NCBI GenBank assembly: GCA_000818945.1
Contig: KN805400.1
Coordinates: 306,845-370,844 of the forward strand
DNA: 64,000 nucleotides
Direction: 5' to 3'
From: Schizochytrium sp. CCTCC M209059
Lineage: Eukaryota > Sar > Bigyra > Thraustochytrida > Thraustochytriidae
Shown here in pieces: positions 29,125 to 39,895 of the stretch; positions within the stretch are counted from its first letter, which is position 1; every line of letters starts with the position of its first letter. The notes under the pieces were generated by a model. It was not told the origin of the DNA. It was given only the letters and a program-made list of their open reading frames with translations, and did not search any database. The position numbers were made by a program, and so were the translations under genes.

Positions 29125-32100
29125 CTACTTGTGCCGCGTCGTAAGCATGAGACATTCGTCGTTCTGACCATTAGCGTCATTTACAAAGATGAGGACCTGA
29201 CGCGACGTGCACTCGTGTACCGCTGCGAACCACAAACGAATGTATGCCTTCGACTTTGGCGGGATCTCGAGCTGAGGGTCCTTAGCTCGCGCGTAAGCTG
29301 GATCACTCGTTCGGATGTGAAAAATCCGAGGCTCATTCCATGGATTAACATAGGCGATTTTCTTGTGCGAGGCGTGATGCAAAGGCAAGTCCACATCAAA
29401 GGTTTTGGACACGTCAGGAAGCGCGGCAGACGCCTTGACGAGCCAGGCGCTTACGAGCTCGCCCGAGTCAAGATCTACCATGTGTATACGAACTTCACGC
29501 GTGCGACCATGCGGCGTCTCAATAAGAGGCTGGTGCACGAGCTCAATGCGGTTGAAGGCACCTGCAACGAGTTGAAAGGGATCAGCGGGATGCAAGCGTG
29601 TCTCACCGGGATTGGACGTAAAGCACTGCACGCGACGTGAGAAATGGTCGCCTTTGACGATAAGCTCACTGCTCGACGACTGGCCCACCACACCATGAAA
29701 GTTGACGCGATGCATGGGTTGGACGGAGATATGCCACACCGCTTCCACACTTGCATGGAAGGCATCTTTGTAGAGAACCACAAAGAACTCGCTTCCCGAT
29801 TCACTTTCGCGGTGCTTGATCGATACCGCATTGTCCTTCCATTGCACAGCAACGTCTGGGTTACCGCAGTACACAAATCGCTCATTGTCTGCACCTCCGG
29901 TGCGCAGGCGGACAAGGGCTTTTGCGAATTCTCCTGAGCCAGCATGGAGTTCGATCGATCGATGGACAACAAATGGGCGAGGCTTGATGTGCACTTGAAG
30001 CTCAAGAATTGCACTGGCGTGCCGCATGCTTATAAAACGCACGAGAATTGTCCTTTCACGAATGCTGCCTCGCTGATCGCGGCCTGGCTGGCCAGATGCA
30101 AAGCTCACGAAAGAAAAGGGCACCGCCACGGCCTCGCCACCCGCGAGACTTAGCTCCAAGGAGTCTGTTGTGATCATCTCGCTTTCCACGGGGTAAAACT
30201 TTTCGGGTTTGTGCGCTGCAGGCACAGACTCCCGATAGTACCGCCACTCCACGCCATCTGTCAAGCATCGAAGCTCCGGATCCTCGTACTTGATCTGGAT
30301 CGCCTCCTCATGTGGGAATGGGTTGGCAAGTTCGATCTCAAAGTAGCTTGCGCTCGCATAGCATGGGTGCAAAGTTACTTCCCTGGTCATGTTCGTGCGA
30401 AGTAGGCTCCCTACAACGTCACGCTTGTGGCCTTCGCGGAAGCGCCTCACAAGCTGTAGCTCGGATGCTTGGCGAGCAAAAACATCGCCAAGATCCTCGT
30501 CCTCAAGTCCTAGATCGTCGTACATGCCGGATTTGCTCGAGCGGATCATCCGTGCCTCGCGAAGTTTCTCAATCCTACTCTGCTGACGGCTGCTGAACGC
30601 ATCACGGACAATGTTGCGGCCCTTTTCACCGCCCTGCTCGAGGATCGAAAACCCAAGATCGACAACGAGACGTCGCATTTGTGAGACGCTTACCTTGCCG
30701 AGCCCCTGCCGGTCAAGAGACTGCAGCACATCAGCGACATCGAGACCCTTATCGTACGCCTTGCTCACTGCTTTGACAAGCTTTTCACGGACGCTGTCTT
30801 TTCCAATCCGTTCATACTCGACGCGGCCGTCGTCAGTGACGAGGTCGCTCAAGTCTTGAGACGACATCTCCTCGTCGCCATCCCATCCACATTCTTCAAC
30901 AATGCGATTGAATCGAGAGAGAGAAACCGTTCCATCGTCTTTCCGGTCGTGCTTGCGACATCTTCTTTTGACGCGCTCTGCGTTGGCCTTCAAGAAGCCT
31001 TCCACCGATGCTTCGTCATCGTTTTTGTCTTCGTCATTGTTCTCGCCCCGTGCGCGGCCCGCAGCATCGAGCGCATCAGTGATAAATTCGCGCAAGGATG
31101 CTACAGAAATGGTGTTGTTGTCCTTTTCATCAAAGTGTCGCAAAACACTTTCGAGATGCTCGGGGCGCAAAGCGTCGTAGCCCAGAGCGCGAAGACTTTT
31201 AGCAACTTGATGTGCCGGAACATGCGTGGACACCTCCGGGTCCTGCAAAAATGAGAACACGCGCTTCACGTGAGCGTAGCCCTTGGCTTGTACAAGCTCA
31301 CGAAGATGACCCAGCGCCGCCGAAGCAGTCTCACTCATCTCTGCTGACGAGCCTTGCTTTGCGCTTGGTTCTGCGTCTGCGTCGTCTTGGAGAAGAAAGG
31401 CAATAAACTCTACGGTGCTGAGATTGCCGTCATCATCGAGATCCAAGGTCGCATAAAACGCGTCAAGCTCAGAGGTCGAAAACTTGCAGCCGATGCTCTC
31501 GAGCCCTTGAGCGCACTCTTCCTTAGAAATGAGACCATTCCCATCCGTGTCGAAATGTGCAAAGGTGTCGCGAATATTGATGCCACGTGTCTTGGCCTTT
31601 AGCACAATGTCTCGCACCTTGTCGATGAGACCTGCGCTCGAGTCCGGACGAGGGCTCGCTGACGCCGGTGCGCGCAAGAATCCTATAAATTCATCGAGTT
31701 CGAGCTCCCCGCTGCCGTCAACGTCGACTTTGGCAATCAATTCTTCGATTTCTTGTGCGGGCGCATCAACGCTGATCTCGCGGAGACCCTCGCGACATTC
31801 CGCCGGAGATATGCGCCCATTGTTATCTTTATCAAAGTGTGCAAAAACTTCGCGCACATGCACGCCTCTACGCTCGGATTCAAGCACGATTGATCGAACC
31901 TTGTCTAAGAGAGTTTGCTCTGAAGCAGGCGTAGCAACAGGAGAAGTAGCAGAACCATTGGAACCTTTGGTGGCGTCTTTGATGTCCTCACGAGCGACGT
32001 CGTGTGGAGCACTTGGGGTTCTAGCCTCTGCAAGTGCGACAAAGTCCGTAAGCAAAAGGCCAGTTCCGTCGCCATAACGTTTCAGCAGCAAGTCGATATC

Positions 32101-35100
32101 GGCCTTTGACGTTTGGTGAAAATCGAGGCGCTCAAGACCGCGCTTGAGCTCACGCGCCTGGATACGTCCATCCCCGTTGGCATCAAAGTGATGCTGAAAG
32201 GCTTCCTTGTAGCTCACGCCACTTGATGCGCGTGCTTTGCGTAGAACGCGACGCAGCTTGGATTCAAGGTCGCCCACATGACTGCCGACAAGATGTTTCA
32301 TGAAGCGTTCGTAATTAACGCTTGTCCCAGCCTCTTGAAAACGCTTGCAAAGCAAGTCGAGCTCCGCATCTGGCACCTTGCTCTCGCTAAGAAACTTGCG
32401 CAAGATGTCGCCAAAAGTTGACTCGGGAACGCGACCCGAATGATCGACATCCGCGTTGTTGAAAAGGTGGTAAGTGTCCGGGTGACAGAGAGGCTCACAG
32501 GCTCGCAAGGTTGCCCAGACGCGACTCGTGTCCCTCGCAGCGGTCTCATCGATGCGAAGATAGGAATGTAGAGCGGAAAGCTTAACAAGTCCCGCGTTGC
32601 CACGGTCCAAAGTTCTGGCAAGCCTCCGTAGTTCCCTTTCCGAAAGAGCCCAATCAGATTCCAAGACTGCGCCGTCGGCAAGCTGCAGCCGAGCCTCGTC
32701 TTTGCGACGCATGCGACGATGCGAAGTCGACTGCGCGGCGCGCAACAGGCCTTCGAGCTGAGCGTTTGTTTGAGCGAGGGGTCGTGCAATCACCCGATGT
32801 CGTGGCCCAATCCCATCGAGCGCGTTCTCACCGCGCTGCTGACCAAGAGAAACATCCTCGCCACTACGACCGCTGTCGCTGCCGTAGCCTCCAAAGGCTC
32901 TATCCATATGCCAGCGCGCATCTGCGGTCGACACGGACCCTGCATTGGCGCTGCTGGAGGCCCGCGTAGGTCGACCTCGGCCTCGCAGCCCGTGATTCGT
33001 GACCACGAGTTGCACCTTGCCACGAAGATTACCACGCGCCGCGCCACCCTCGAATAGCTCGATTTCTTGCACACCCGAGGCGCTCGAGGTGTCACTGGGA
33101 GCGATTACATCAAATTCTCGCGCGATCTTGGTCGATCGTTCGCCCTGGCGCATAATGTCGGCCAGTCGAACGGCAACGAAACCAAGGCTCAAGAGCGAGT
33201 CCCCGTCCCACACCTGCACATGGAGCGTACTTTGTTTAAGGTACTCGGCGAAGCGTTTCGGCTCCGCTTCATCCACAAGGGAGCAGTCGACGAGGTAGCG
33301 CAGCGCCTGACTCGGCGAGTTGCGATGCTTGCCGTCACGATCACCGCGCATCAAAATGTATGGCTTGGACAGTCCAGCGGCCGCTGCATCTTCACTATTT
33401 CGCGTCTCGGGCGCGCGAAGACTCATGCGCTCCGTACGAGTGGGAAGCGCGTTATAAAATTGAAAGGTGAAAAAGACGCTTCGCGGGCGTGCGACTTGGA
33501 AGGCGCCCAAAGCGTGGCGGTAGGCCGCAAATTGAAAGGTAATTTCGCTCGCCGAGAGGCGGTCGCGTAGCTCAATGTCGATGTTCGGTTCGGTCTGGGA
33601 CGGCGCCACGACGGTGCGCAGACTGTCAAGCACCCCCATTCGATTCAACACCGTGCGAGAGGCGCGCGAGAGCTCCATCGGTTTGTTTGCCCCCTTGTTA
33701 TGGTGATCGAGAGGAACTTGCGCAAAGGTCGTGTACGACTGCGTGTTGCCCACAGTCGCGGGCACATTCTCGTCGTGAATACGGAGGTTCAAGGTGCGCG
33801 CAAGAAGGGAGCTGTCCACTTGGGCTGCGAGTGGCGCACGGCCAGCAGCGGCAATTTGGCTGAGTTTGGAGGCCGCTCGTCCCCGGCGAAGGCTCCTTTC
33901 ATGAGCTGCACTTGCGCTTCGTCGCCCGCGGCGATCGCGATCTTGTCCTCGCCCGCGGTGACGTTTCTCTCTTCGGCCATGAGGGGAACTCCACTTTTTG
34001 TCGGACCCGTCGTCATCATCAGAGCTCCTCAAGCTCGAATGCATCGAGGACGCTGATCCAGTGGAAGAATCGTCAGAATGGTCGCGGGGGCTGCTCGAAC
34101 GACGGCGGCCTCTCGAGGACGCGCTGCTACTCGCGCTCGAGTGCGATGCGTCGTCAGACTCGTCATCGGATTCGTCGAGCCAATTGTCCTCACGGTGTCC
34201 GCGCCTTGGCGAGCTTTTTGAGATTCCTTCATTGTGTTGAATACGAATCTTTTCTGCCTTGCGTCCGAGATAAATGCCAAGAATTGGCACGATTGACTCT
34301 GGACGCGTTGGGAGAAAGAGTCCGTCGTCCGTGAAAGGGCACTGGAGATCAGCGCGAAGTGGTATCTGAAGCGGACACCGGGTTGATGCATCTTTTGCGC
34401 GGATATTTGCAAGCACGAGGTTTGGGCCCGAATCATCGGCTCCGAATGGTAGCCAGACACCGCACCCCACTACAATAGGACCCGGCGCATCTTTGCGTTT
34501 CTCGGGATAGAACTCGAGCTGAAAAGCGATCGCAACTTGAGCATCCTTTGGGAAATTGCGCAGTCGAACGGACTGGCTGTGGCAAAGCACCCTGTCATAG
34601 TCGGGACGGCCTCCGTAGTCAACAGCCCTGAGCGGAATCTGGGTCCACCCATTTCGATCGATAACCGCCCTGCCGTTGTGAGGCGCAACCTTGAGAATGA
34701 GACGAGAGTTTTCTTCATCATAATCTCGACGGTTGTTGCGCCGACCGTGTCGAGGTCCATGTCTCCATCCATGACGATGGTCTTCCTCGGTATTAGCTTC
34801 GTCTTCTACGTCGTTGTGCTTGCGTTTGTCCTTGGCCGTGTTGTCCCCGCGAAGTCGGAGATACTCTTCAGCCTGCTCTTCCCATTGGGCGGGAAGTAGA
34901 ATGGCAACGCTGTTGATAAAAAGATCCATTCCGGAGGCAAACTTGATGTTGGACGATGCCTTGGCCGGAAATTTTCCATCGCGCACTCCGGCGAGTGGCT
35001 GCCCAGGGCCAATAAGCTCGTTAAGTCGCACAAGGTGCGAGAGCTTGGTGACTTGTGGATCTGGTGAGCATGAATAATTAAGCGTGCATCCAGCGAGCGG

Positions 35101-35739
35101 CTGAAGGGCATCTTCATGTCGACTTTCGTTGTCCTCGATAAAGAGCAGGGCGCGAGGACTGCCCGAATACATTTTCACCTTTTGCTTAAGGGAAGAAGAC
35201 TTTGCGTCGGTTCTTGCAAGTCTGGACGTTGCAGCAAAAAGCGGCAGGCTTGTCCATCCGCAGCCATACTGCCCCAGTATTTCTGCCCCGGACGAGCTTT
35301 TTTCCACAACGACAACCTCGACCACCGCGAGACATGCTGGATCAGCGATACGTGTGCAGAGAGCGACTTGAAAGTTCGAGAGGTCGAGTCTACTTGCTCG
35401 TTTGCTCGACATTGACTGCGCCGCAGCAAGCGGACTGACCCACGTGTTGCCAAAGAAGCTCTGCGAGGTCGTGTGAAAGAGTGACACATGTACGCAGAAC
35501 TCGAGCTTCGTCTTGGCGGCGCCTTTACGCTCCTTAAGAAAGGCGGCGGGAAGTTTGAAGCCATCGACTCGTCCAAAGTTAAGGCGTATGCCCGTCTTGT
35601 TCTTGACACGCCGAACGCCTTGCGCGAGCAAGGGAACTACGAGGCCATTTTGGCGGGCTTTGGCCCATTTCTCAACTCGTGATGCCGACGAAGCTGCCGA
35701 AGCTTTCGAAGGACGCTTGCGCACAGGCGAAGAAGACAT
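29125..35739 (-). CDS. Nephrocystin-4-like ciliary protein with internal EF-hands
   Basis: 2204 aa from the first ATG of the frame. Nephrocystin-4 sits at the transition zone at the base of cilia and flagella with NPHP1 and RPGRIP1L. The C-terminal end follows human NPHP4 in pattern: KTFDVDLPLHHASHKKIAYVN, then NPWNEPRIFHIRTSDP, then a strand ending QVLIFVND. The N-terminal 900 residues hold C2-like beta-rich blocks separated by acidic and Ser-rich linkers. Between about 1050 and 1650 lies a block of EF-hands absent from the animal protein: good loops read DANGDGRIQARE (about 1183), DKDNNGRISPAE (1301), DVDGSGELELDE (1338), DTDGNGLISKEE (1396), DLDDDGNLSTVE (1434), with weaker ones on each side. 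This suggests a calcium-regulated version. It implies a flagellated stage. Confidence 0.8.
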   Translation of the reverse strand: MSSSPVRKRPSKASAASSASRVEKWAKARQNGLVVPLLAQGVRRVKNKTGIRLNFGRVDGFKLPAAFLKERKGAAKTKLEFCVHVSLFHTTSQSFFGNTWVSPLAAAQSMSSKRASRLDLSNFQVALCTRIADPACLAVVEVVVVEKSSSGAEILGQYGCGWTSLPLFAATSRLARTDAKSSSLKQKVKMYSGSPRALLFIEDNESRHEDALQPLAGCTLNYSCSPDPQVTKLSHLVRLNELIGPGQPLAGVRDGKFPAKASSNIKFASGMDLFINSVAILLPAQWEEQAEEYLRLRGDNTAKDKRKHNDVEDEANTEEDHRHGWRHGPRHGRRNNRRDYDEENSRLILKVAPHNGRAVIDRNGWTQIPLRAVDYGGRPDYDRVLCHSQSVRLRNFPKDAQVAIAFQLEFYPEKRKDAPGPIVVGCGVWLPFGADDSGPNLVLANIRAKDASTRCPLQIPLRADLQCPFTDDGLFLPTRPESIVPILGIYLGRKAEKIRIQHNEGISKSSPRRGHREDNWLDESDDESDDASHSSASSSASSRGRRRSSSPRDHSDDSSTGSASSMHSSLRSSDDDDGSDKKWSSPHGRREKRHRGRGQDRDRRGRRSASAAHERSLRRGRAASKLSQIAAAGRAPLAAQVDSSLLARTLNLRIHDENVPATVGNTQSYTTFAQVPLDHHNKGANKPMELSRASRTVLNRMGVLDSLRTVVAPSQTEPNIDIELRDRLSASEITFQFAAYRHALGAFQVARPRSVFFTFQFYNALPTRTERMSLRAPETRNSEDAAAAGLSKPYILMRGDRDGKHRNSPSQALRYLVDCSLVDEAEPKRFAEYLKQSTLHVQVWDGDSLLSLGFVAVRLADIMRQGERSTKIAREFDVIAPSDTSSASGVQEIELFEGGAARGNLRGKVQLVVTNHGLRGRGRPTRASSSANAGSVSTADARWHMDRAFGGYGSDSGRSGEDVSLGQQRGENALDGIGPRHRVIARPLAQTNAQLEGLLRAAQSTSHRRMRRKDEARLQLADGAVLESDWALSERELRRLARTLDRGNAGLVKLSALHSYLRIDETAARDTSRVWATLRACEPLCHPDTYHLFNNADVDHSGRVPESTFGDILRKFLSESKVPDAELDLLCKRFQEAGTSVNYERFMKHLVGSHVGDLESKLRRVLRKARASSGVSYKEAFQHHFDANGDGRIQARELKRGLERLDFHQTSKADIDLLLKRYGDGTGLLLTDFVALAEARTPSAPHDVAREDIKDATKGSNGSATSPVATPASEQTLLDKVRSIVLESERRGVHVREVFAHFDKDNNGRISPAECREGLREISVDAPAQEIEELIAKVDVDGSGELELDEFIGFLRAPASASPRPDSSAGLIDKVRDIVLKAKTRGINIRDTFAHFDTDGNGLISKEECAQGLESIGCKFSTSELDAFYATLDLDDDGNLSTVEFIAFLLQDDADAEPSAKQGSSAEMSETASAALGHLRELVQAKGYAHVKRVFSFLQDPEVSTHVPAHQVAKSLRALGYDALRPEHLESVLRHFDEKDNNTISVASLREFITDALDAAGRARGENNDEDKNDDEASVEGFLKANAERVKRRCRKHDRKDDGTVSLSRFNRIVEECGWDGDEEMSSQDLSDLVTDDGRVEYERIGKDSVREKLVKAVSKAYDKGLDVADVLQSLDRQGLGKVSVSQMRRLVVDLGFSILEQGGEKGRNIVRDAFSSRQQSRIEKLREARMIRSSKSGMYDDLGLEDEDLGDVFARQASELQLVRRFREGHKRDVVGSLLRTNMTREVTLHPCYASASYFEIELANPFPHEEAIQIKYEDPELRCLTDGVEWRYYRESVPAAHKPEKFYPVESEMITTDSLELSLAGGEAVAVPFSFVSFASGQPGRDQRGSIRERTILVRFISMRHASAILELQVHIKPRPFVVHRSIELHAGSGEFAKALVRLRTGGADNERFVYCGNPDVAVQWKDNAVSIKHRESESGSEFFVVLYKDAFHASVEAVWHISVQPMHRVNFHGVVGQSSSSELIVKGDHFSRRVQCFTSNPGETRLHPADPFQLVAGAFNRIELVHQPLIETPHGRTREVRIHMVDLDSGELVSAWLVKASAALPDVSKTFDVDLPLHHASHKKIAYVNPWNEPRIFHIRTSDPAYARAKDPQLEIPPKSKAYIRLWFAAVHECTSRQVLIFVNDANGQNDECLMLTTRHK

Positions 35740-36545
35740 GATTGGCTCCAATTACCCTTCCTGCGTGCACGACACGACCCGCTTGAGCCCCTTTGCGCGG
35801 TGTCGCTTTGTTGTTTTATCTCGTCCCTCGTCTCCTTCTCCTTGCGTTGCTTGTCTTGTAGCAAGCAAGACTCTGGCGTCCGGTGGGCTGCAAAGCAACC
35901 GCTTTGCTCTAAATGCGAGAGGATCAGACAGAGTCTGCCTTGCGTCGCGTGCAGATTGGGCTTGGCTGGACTTGGCTGGTCTTACTCACCATGTTGCCAA
36001 AACACGAGACGGAAAAATGTGCAAAAGTACCGTTAGGCCTTTGATTGGGCCTTTTTATTTCTCTCTCTTTCTCTTTTTTTTCTCCCTCTCTCTCTTTCTG
36101 CACGATGAAGGACCTGGGACTTGCAGTGCAGTCAGAGCACATCAGGATGTCAGGTCATCATTACAATGACAATTGCAAGCCATGATTCTCAAAGGTTTAC
36201 TTGATTTGGTCGATATGTGGCAAAAGTATCTGTATTTTTGTCTTTGACGGCAATCATGCACCCACCCGGACGTGGGAAGGACCAACAGTCTGAAAAGTCA
36301 TTGTCACCGATGTCGCGTCAACATTGTGATGTCGATCTATGCATAATCGCGTCAAGGCGAGCACGAACGAACACGTTGACAATTTTCCTTTGACGAGCTC
36401 TCCATCCAATCAATGCCAACAAAAAGAAAAACAGCATCTATAGCATCTAGACTGCTAGTCCTTCACTTCCTCCATCGTGCCAAGCGGAGCTCAGCACGAG
36501 CCCGTCCTCCGTCCGCCTCGACACCAGCGCGTCATCGACGCCAGG
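35740..36545. other. Divergent intergenic region
   Basis: 806 bp between the nephrocystin-4 start and the piggyBac-derived gene. It has a pyrimidine-rich tract (about 36050-36100) and otherwise unremarkable AT-richer sequence. I see no gene. Confidence 0.4.
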
Positions 36546-39500
36546 ATGATGCTCGTGCCTGACCCCCATGGTGCCGTGGACCTCGGGCTCCGCGTCTCCA
36601 GCCAGTTTGCGGCCCCTTATTGGTCAAAAACCATTTTTCCCTCGGCAGACCCCGAGCGCGCAGAGCCCGGTCCCGGCAGCTCGAGCGACGCCGGGCCGCG
36701 CGAGTCGACCCGAGGCGGGCCGAGCCGAGCCCAGTGCTGCGCGCGCGCGGCCAGCTCTCCGCGCGGGCGCTGCTCGGTCGGCCGGTCGGCGGGCAGCGCG
36801 GGCGAGCTCGGCGCGGGNNNNNNNNNNCGACGCTCGCGCGCGAGAACGCGCTCGAGGACGCGGCCGCGGCGCGGGAGCCGCCCGCTGCGGCCGCGGCCTT
36901 CCTCCCGTCGGCGGTCCGGCCCGGCGCGGAAGGCGGCAGCCTCGTGGCGGTCGGGGCAGACGGGCTCGACGTGGGCGCCGCCGACGACAGCGACCACCCT
37001 CCCGAGACCCCGTGGGCCTTCGCGGCGCGCGAGGACCAGGACGGCGCCGCGGCGCGCGGGGACCCCGGTGTGGAGGAAAATGTCCGGCTGCTGTACAATG
37101 GCCGCGAGAAGACCGCCATGGACGGCGCCGTGCTCGAAATGCAGCGCGCCCGCACGGTGCTCGGGCTGGACCCACAAGCGGCGCTCTCGCACGAGCAGGC
37201 GTTCATGGCGTGTCTTCCTCCGCAGCTCGTGGAGGAAATGCTGCAATGGCTCTTTGCGGGCGAGTCGTTCAAGGTTGGAGCTGCAGAATTCGTAAACTAC
37301 CTGCGGGTGGAATGCATCTTGCGCTACAGTGGCGCGCCCATCGATTTCGTGGAGCGGGCGGGCTTCGCCAATGTGACGCAGCTCCAGGCGTACCGGAACA
37401 TCAGCTCTCGTATTCGCGCCATCAAATGCCCAGTGGAGGCCATGGAGAGTATGCAGGAAGCCGTGCGGATGCATTGGCGCGGGACCTTTGTGCATGAGGA
37501 ATCTTTGGATGTCGACCATGATGCCACCGATGGTCTCTATATCTTTGCCAGCAACGCCACGGGTGTCGTCCTCGACGCCACGCTTACGACGTCTGGCTCT
37601 GGGCTGTCGACGCAGGTCATTATCGACGCTGCGTCGAGACTGGGCGCCGCTACCTCGAGCATGACAATGGCAGTCCAAGGTGAGAACGTCGAACTCTTGC
37701 AGGCCGCGAGATTCTCAAATCGACTCTTGCTAGGTAGCAGCTACGATGTGAGCTGGCTCAGCGTCGTTCCATGGTCACCGAAATTTCCTGTCCAAGAAGG
37801 AGAGGTTTCATCGGAGACACCATTTAAGAGCGATCATCTCACCATGTCCCGACGAGGCAGGCGTACATGTGTGGTGGCTAAAAAAGAGGCAATGCAAATG
37901 TTTGCGAGCTGGGTGCGGCATGGCGACAGCGCTGAGGGTCGTGTTTCACGCTATGAGACCACCAAAAGCGACTGGGGCGATCAAACCTGGGTGCTGGAGA
38001 CTGTAGGCAACAACATTGACGCTTCGAGCCCGGGATGCGTGAAGCGCGACGAGCATGCAGGCCAGGTATTTGTCGGGACAGCCGCGGAAGACGTCTGCTT
38101 CCACGAGATGGATTTACGTATATACAAATTGACTCAACGTTCCTTCACGCAAGACTGGTTTCTCGCGCGCCTGTTTCGGTTCACGCCTGCGATTGTCCAT
38201 TTGCTTGTAGAAAGCGAGCACGATCCCTGGATTGGTGACGACGCAGTTTACGATAAGCTCATGTTGGCAAGGGCAGCGCTTGGTCTCGCCAATGGCAGCG
38301 ATCATGCCGGGCGCGCGACGAAGAAGAGGCGTAAAGAGGGCCTCAACGGAATCGAGAGACAGGACGCTTTTTTGCAAACCGTCGTGCCCCGTTGGTTTTC
38401 GTCATCGATCGACCAGGAGTGTTCGGGCAGCGACCTACTGCCTGTGCTCAGCCTAGGAAGCTTATCTTCGGTGCAGATCGTCTCTGCGCAGCGCTACGGC
38501 TTAGTTGTGTGTCGCGACCAGCCGTCTTTGGCAACGTCTCCGGATGGCGTTGTGGCGCTCCGCAATGGCAACGAGACCTTTCTTGCAACTCTCGTGGTCG
38601 ATGCCTCTGCACCTCTTGGCGAGGATGCAGGTGAGGGCGCGCTGGACGTGATCGAGTGCGAATGTGGGACGCCTTTGTTCCGCGAGGTCGTCGAGGATTC
38701 CGGAGTCCGCGCTCGTCTTGTGCATGATGCGACCGTGCTTGGGGTTGACTACGCCTTGCTCGCACGGGCTTCGTCATATGGAGAGGGCCAGGGCGTCGGC
38801 GCCTCGACAACCTCGGTCGCGCCCGATGTCTCTGGATTGGAGAACCGGCGGCTGGCTTGGGTACTTGTACGTGTCCCTTCCACGCAACGTGCCGCATGGA
38901 AGGGCTATTTTAGAGAGTTGCAAGTGCGCTTTATGCGCTTCACAACCGAAGCCGAGCCTCGGATGCCCAGAGTGGCGCAAGATGGGAACGCCGTATACGG
39001 AAACGCAGTGGAGCTCCGGACAGTGAACCTTTGGCTTCGTCTCTCGAAGCTTTACGAATCGGATGTTCTCGAGCATGGCACGCCTCCAGCCTGTAAGAGG
39101 TTGCTTCCCCTTGTAGCCAGCGTTTGGAATCGCAGTCGAAGTAACATGGATACTCTTTTGCAGTGCACGCGTCGACACGAACCTGCAGAGGCGACCGTGT
39201 GGGAGCGTCTCTTAAGTCTGACCTTTTACAATGCATTTCGTCTGCACGAGCACGCGTTGAGTCCCGACGGCTCTGCAGCTCTTTTGTACGATGACAGAAT
39301 TCCCGCCACGACTCGATTTCGCGACTTTATGCTGTCGCTAAAGAACGAGCTGCACACCGAGCCATTCAAACGCTTCTTTCCGCTTGCAGGACCCGCGTCG
39401 ATGAAGCCAAAGGCGATGAGACGTAAATCGGGCAAATATAATGCTCTTCGGCACGCAAACACAGACGAAGAGGCGGTTCAGCTTCGTTTAAATGGGGACC

Positions 39501-39742
39501 CCTCTCATGTGCAAACAGTGATCAACAATCAGAAGGTCAAGGATGCCCGACGATGTGCGCGTCTCACATGCGTCGTGTGCTGCGCAAGCTGCGAAAAGGG
39601 GGTGGCTCACAAGTCTCGTTTGGGTCGCAAAACACGCTTTCAGTGCTTTGCGTGCAAGGTGGCGCTCTGTCCCGGGAGCTGCTGGGAGCTCTGGCACAGT
39701 ATGCGGGAGATTCCGCTGCCCAAGTGCCTCTCTGAAGGATGA
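36546..39742 (+). CDS. PiggyBac-derived protein with internal YqaJ-like nuclease segment; crosses assembly gap
   Basis: The N-terminal ATG at 36546 reads into an N gap; after the gap the coding frame is different, so the true gap length must change the frame. From 36828 on the frame stays open to 39742. The C-terminal finger, CVVC..C ending in TRFQCFACKVALCPGSCWELWHS, is the Cys/His finger of piggyBac transposases and their domesticated PGBD relatives, and the helices before it (NRSRSNMDTLL, WERLLSLTFYNAFRLHEHAL) fit the same family. In the middle, PSLATSPDGVVAL followed by VIECECG resembles the SPDG and EIK motifs of YqaJ-type exonucleases, with the Lys replaced. I cannot identify an intact DDD triad. 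Probably a domesticated or old transposon-derived gene. Confidence 0.5.
36818..36827. other. Assembly gap (10 N)
   Basis: Ten N in a very GC-rich stretch inside the N-terminal coding part of the piggyBac-derived gene. The real length is unknown, so the protein sequence across it cannot be trusted. Confidence 0.95.
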
Positions 39743-39895
39743 GACGGAGATGATTTCTGCTGAAAGAGGGAGAGAAATCGTCTTTTTCATGATAAGATGG
39801 TATAGATTCTGCGCAATTTTGTGCTTTATTTTTGGTTGGAACAAACATGAAATGAAGAAGATGTAAGAAGAAGACGGTGATTGGATTCCCTGCTT

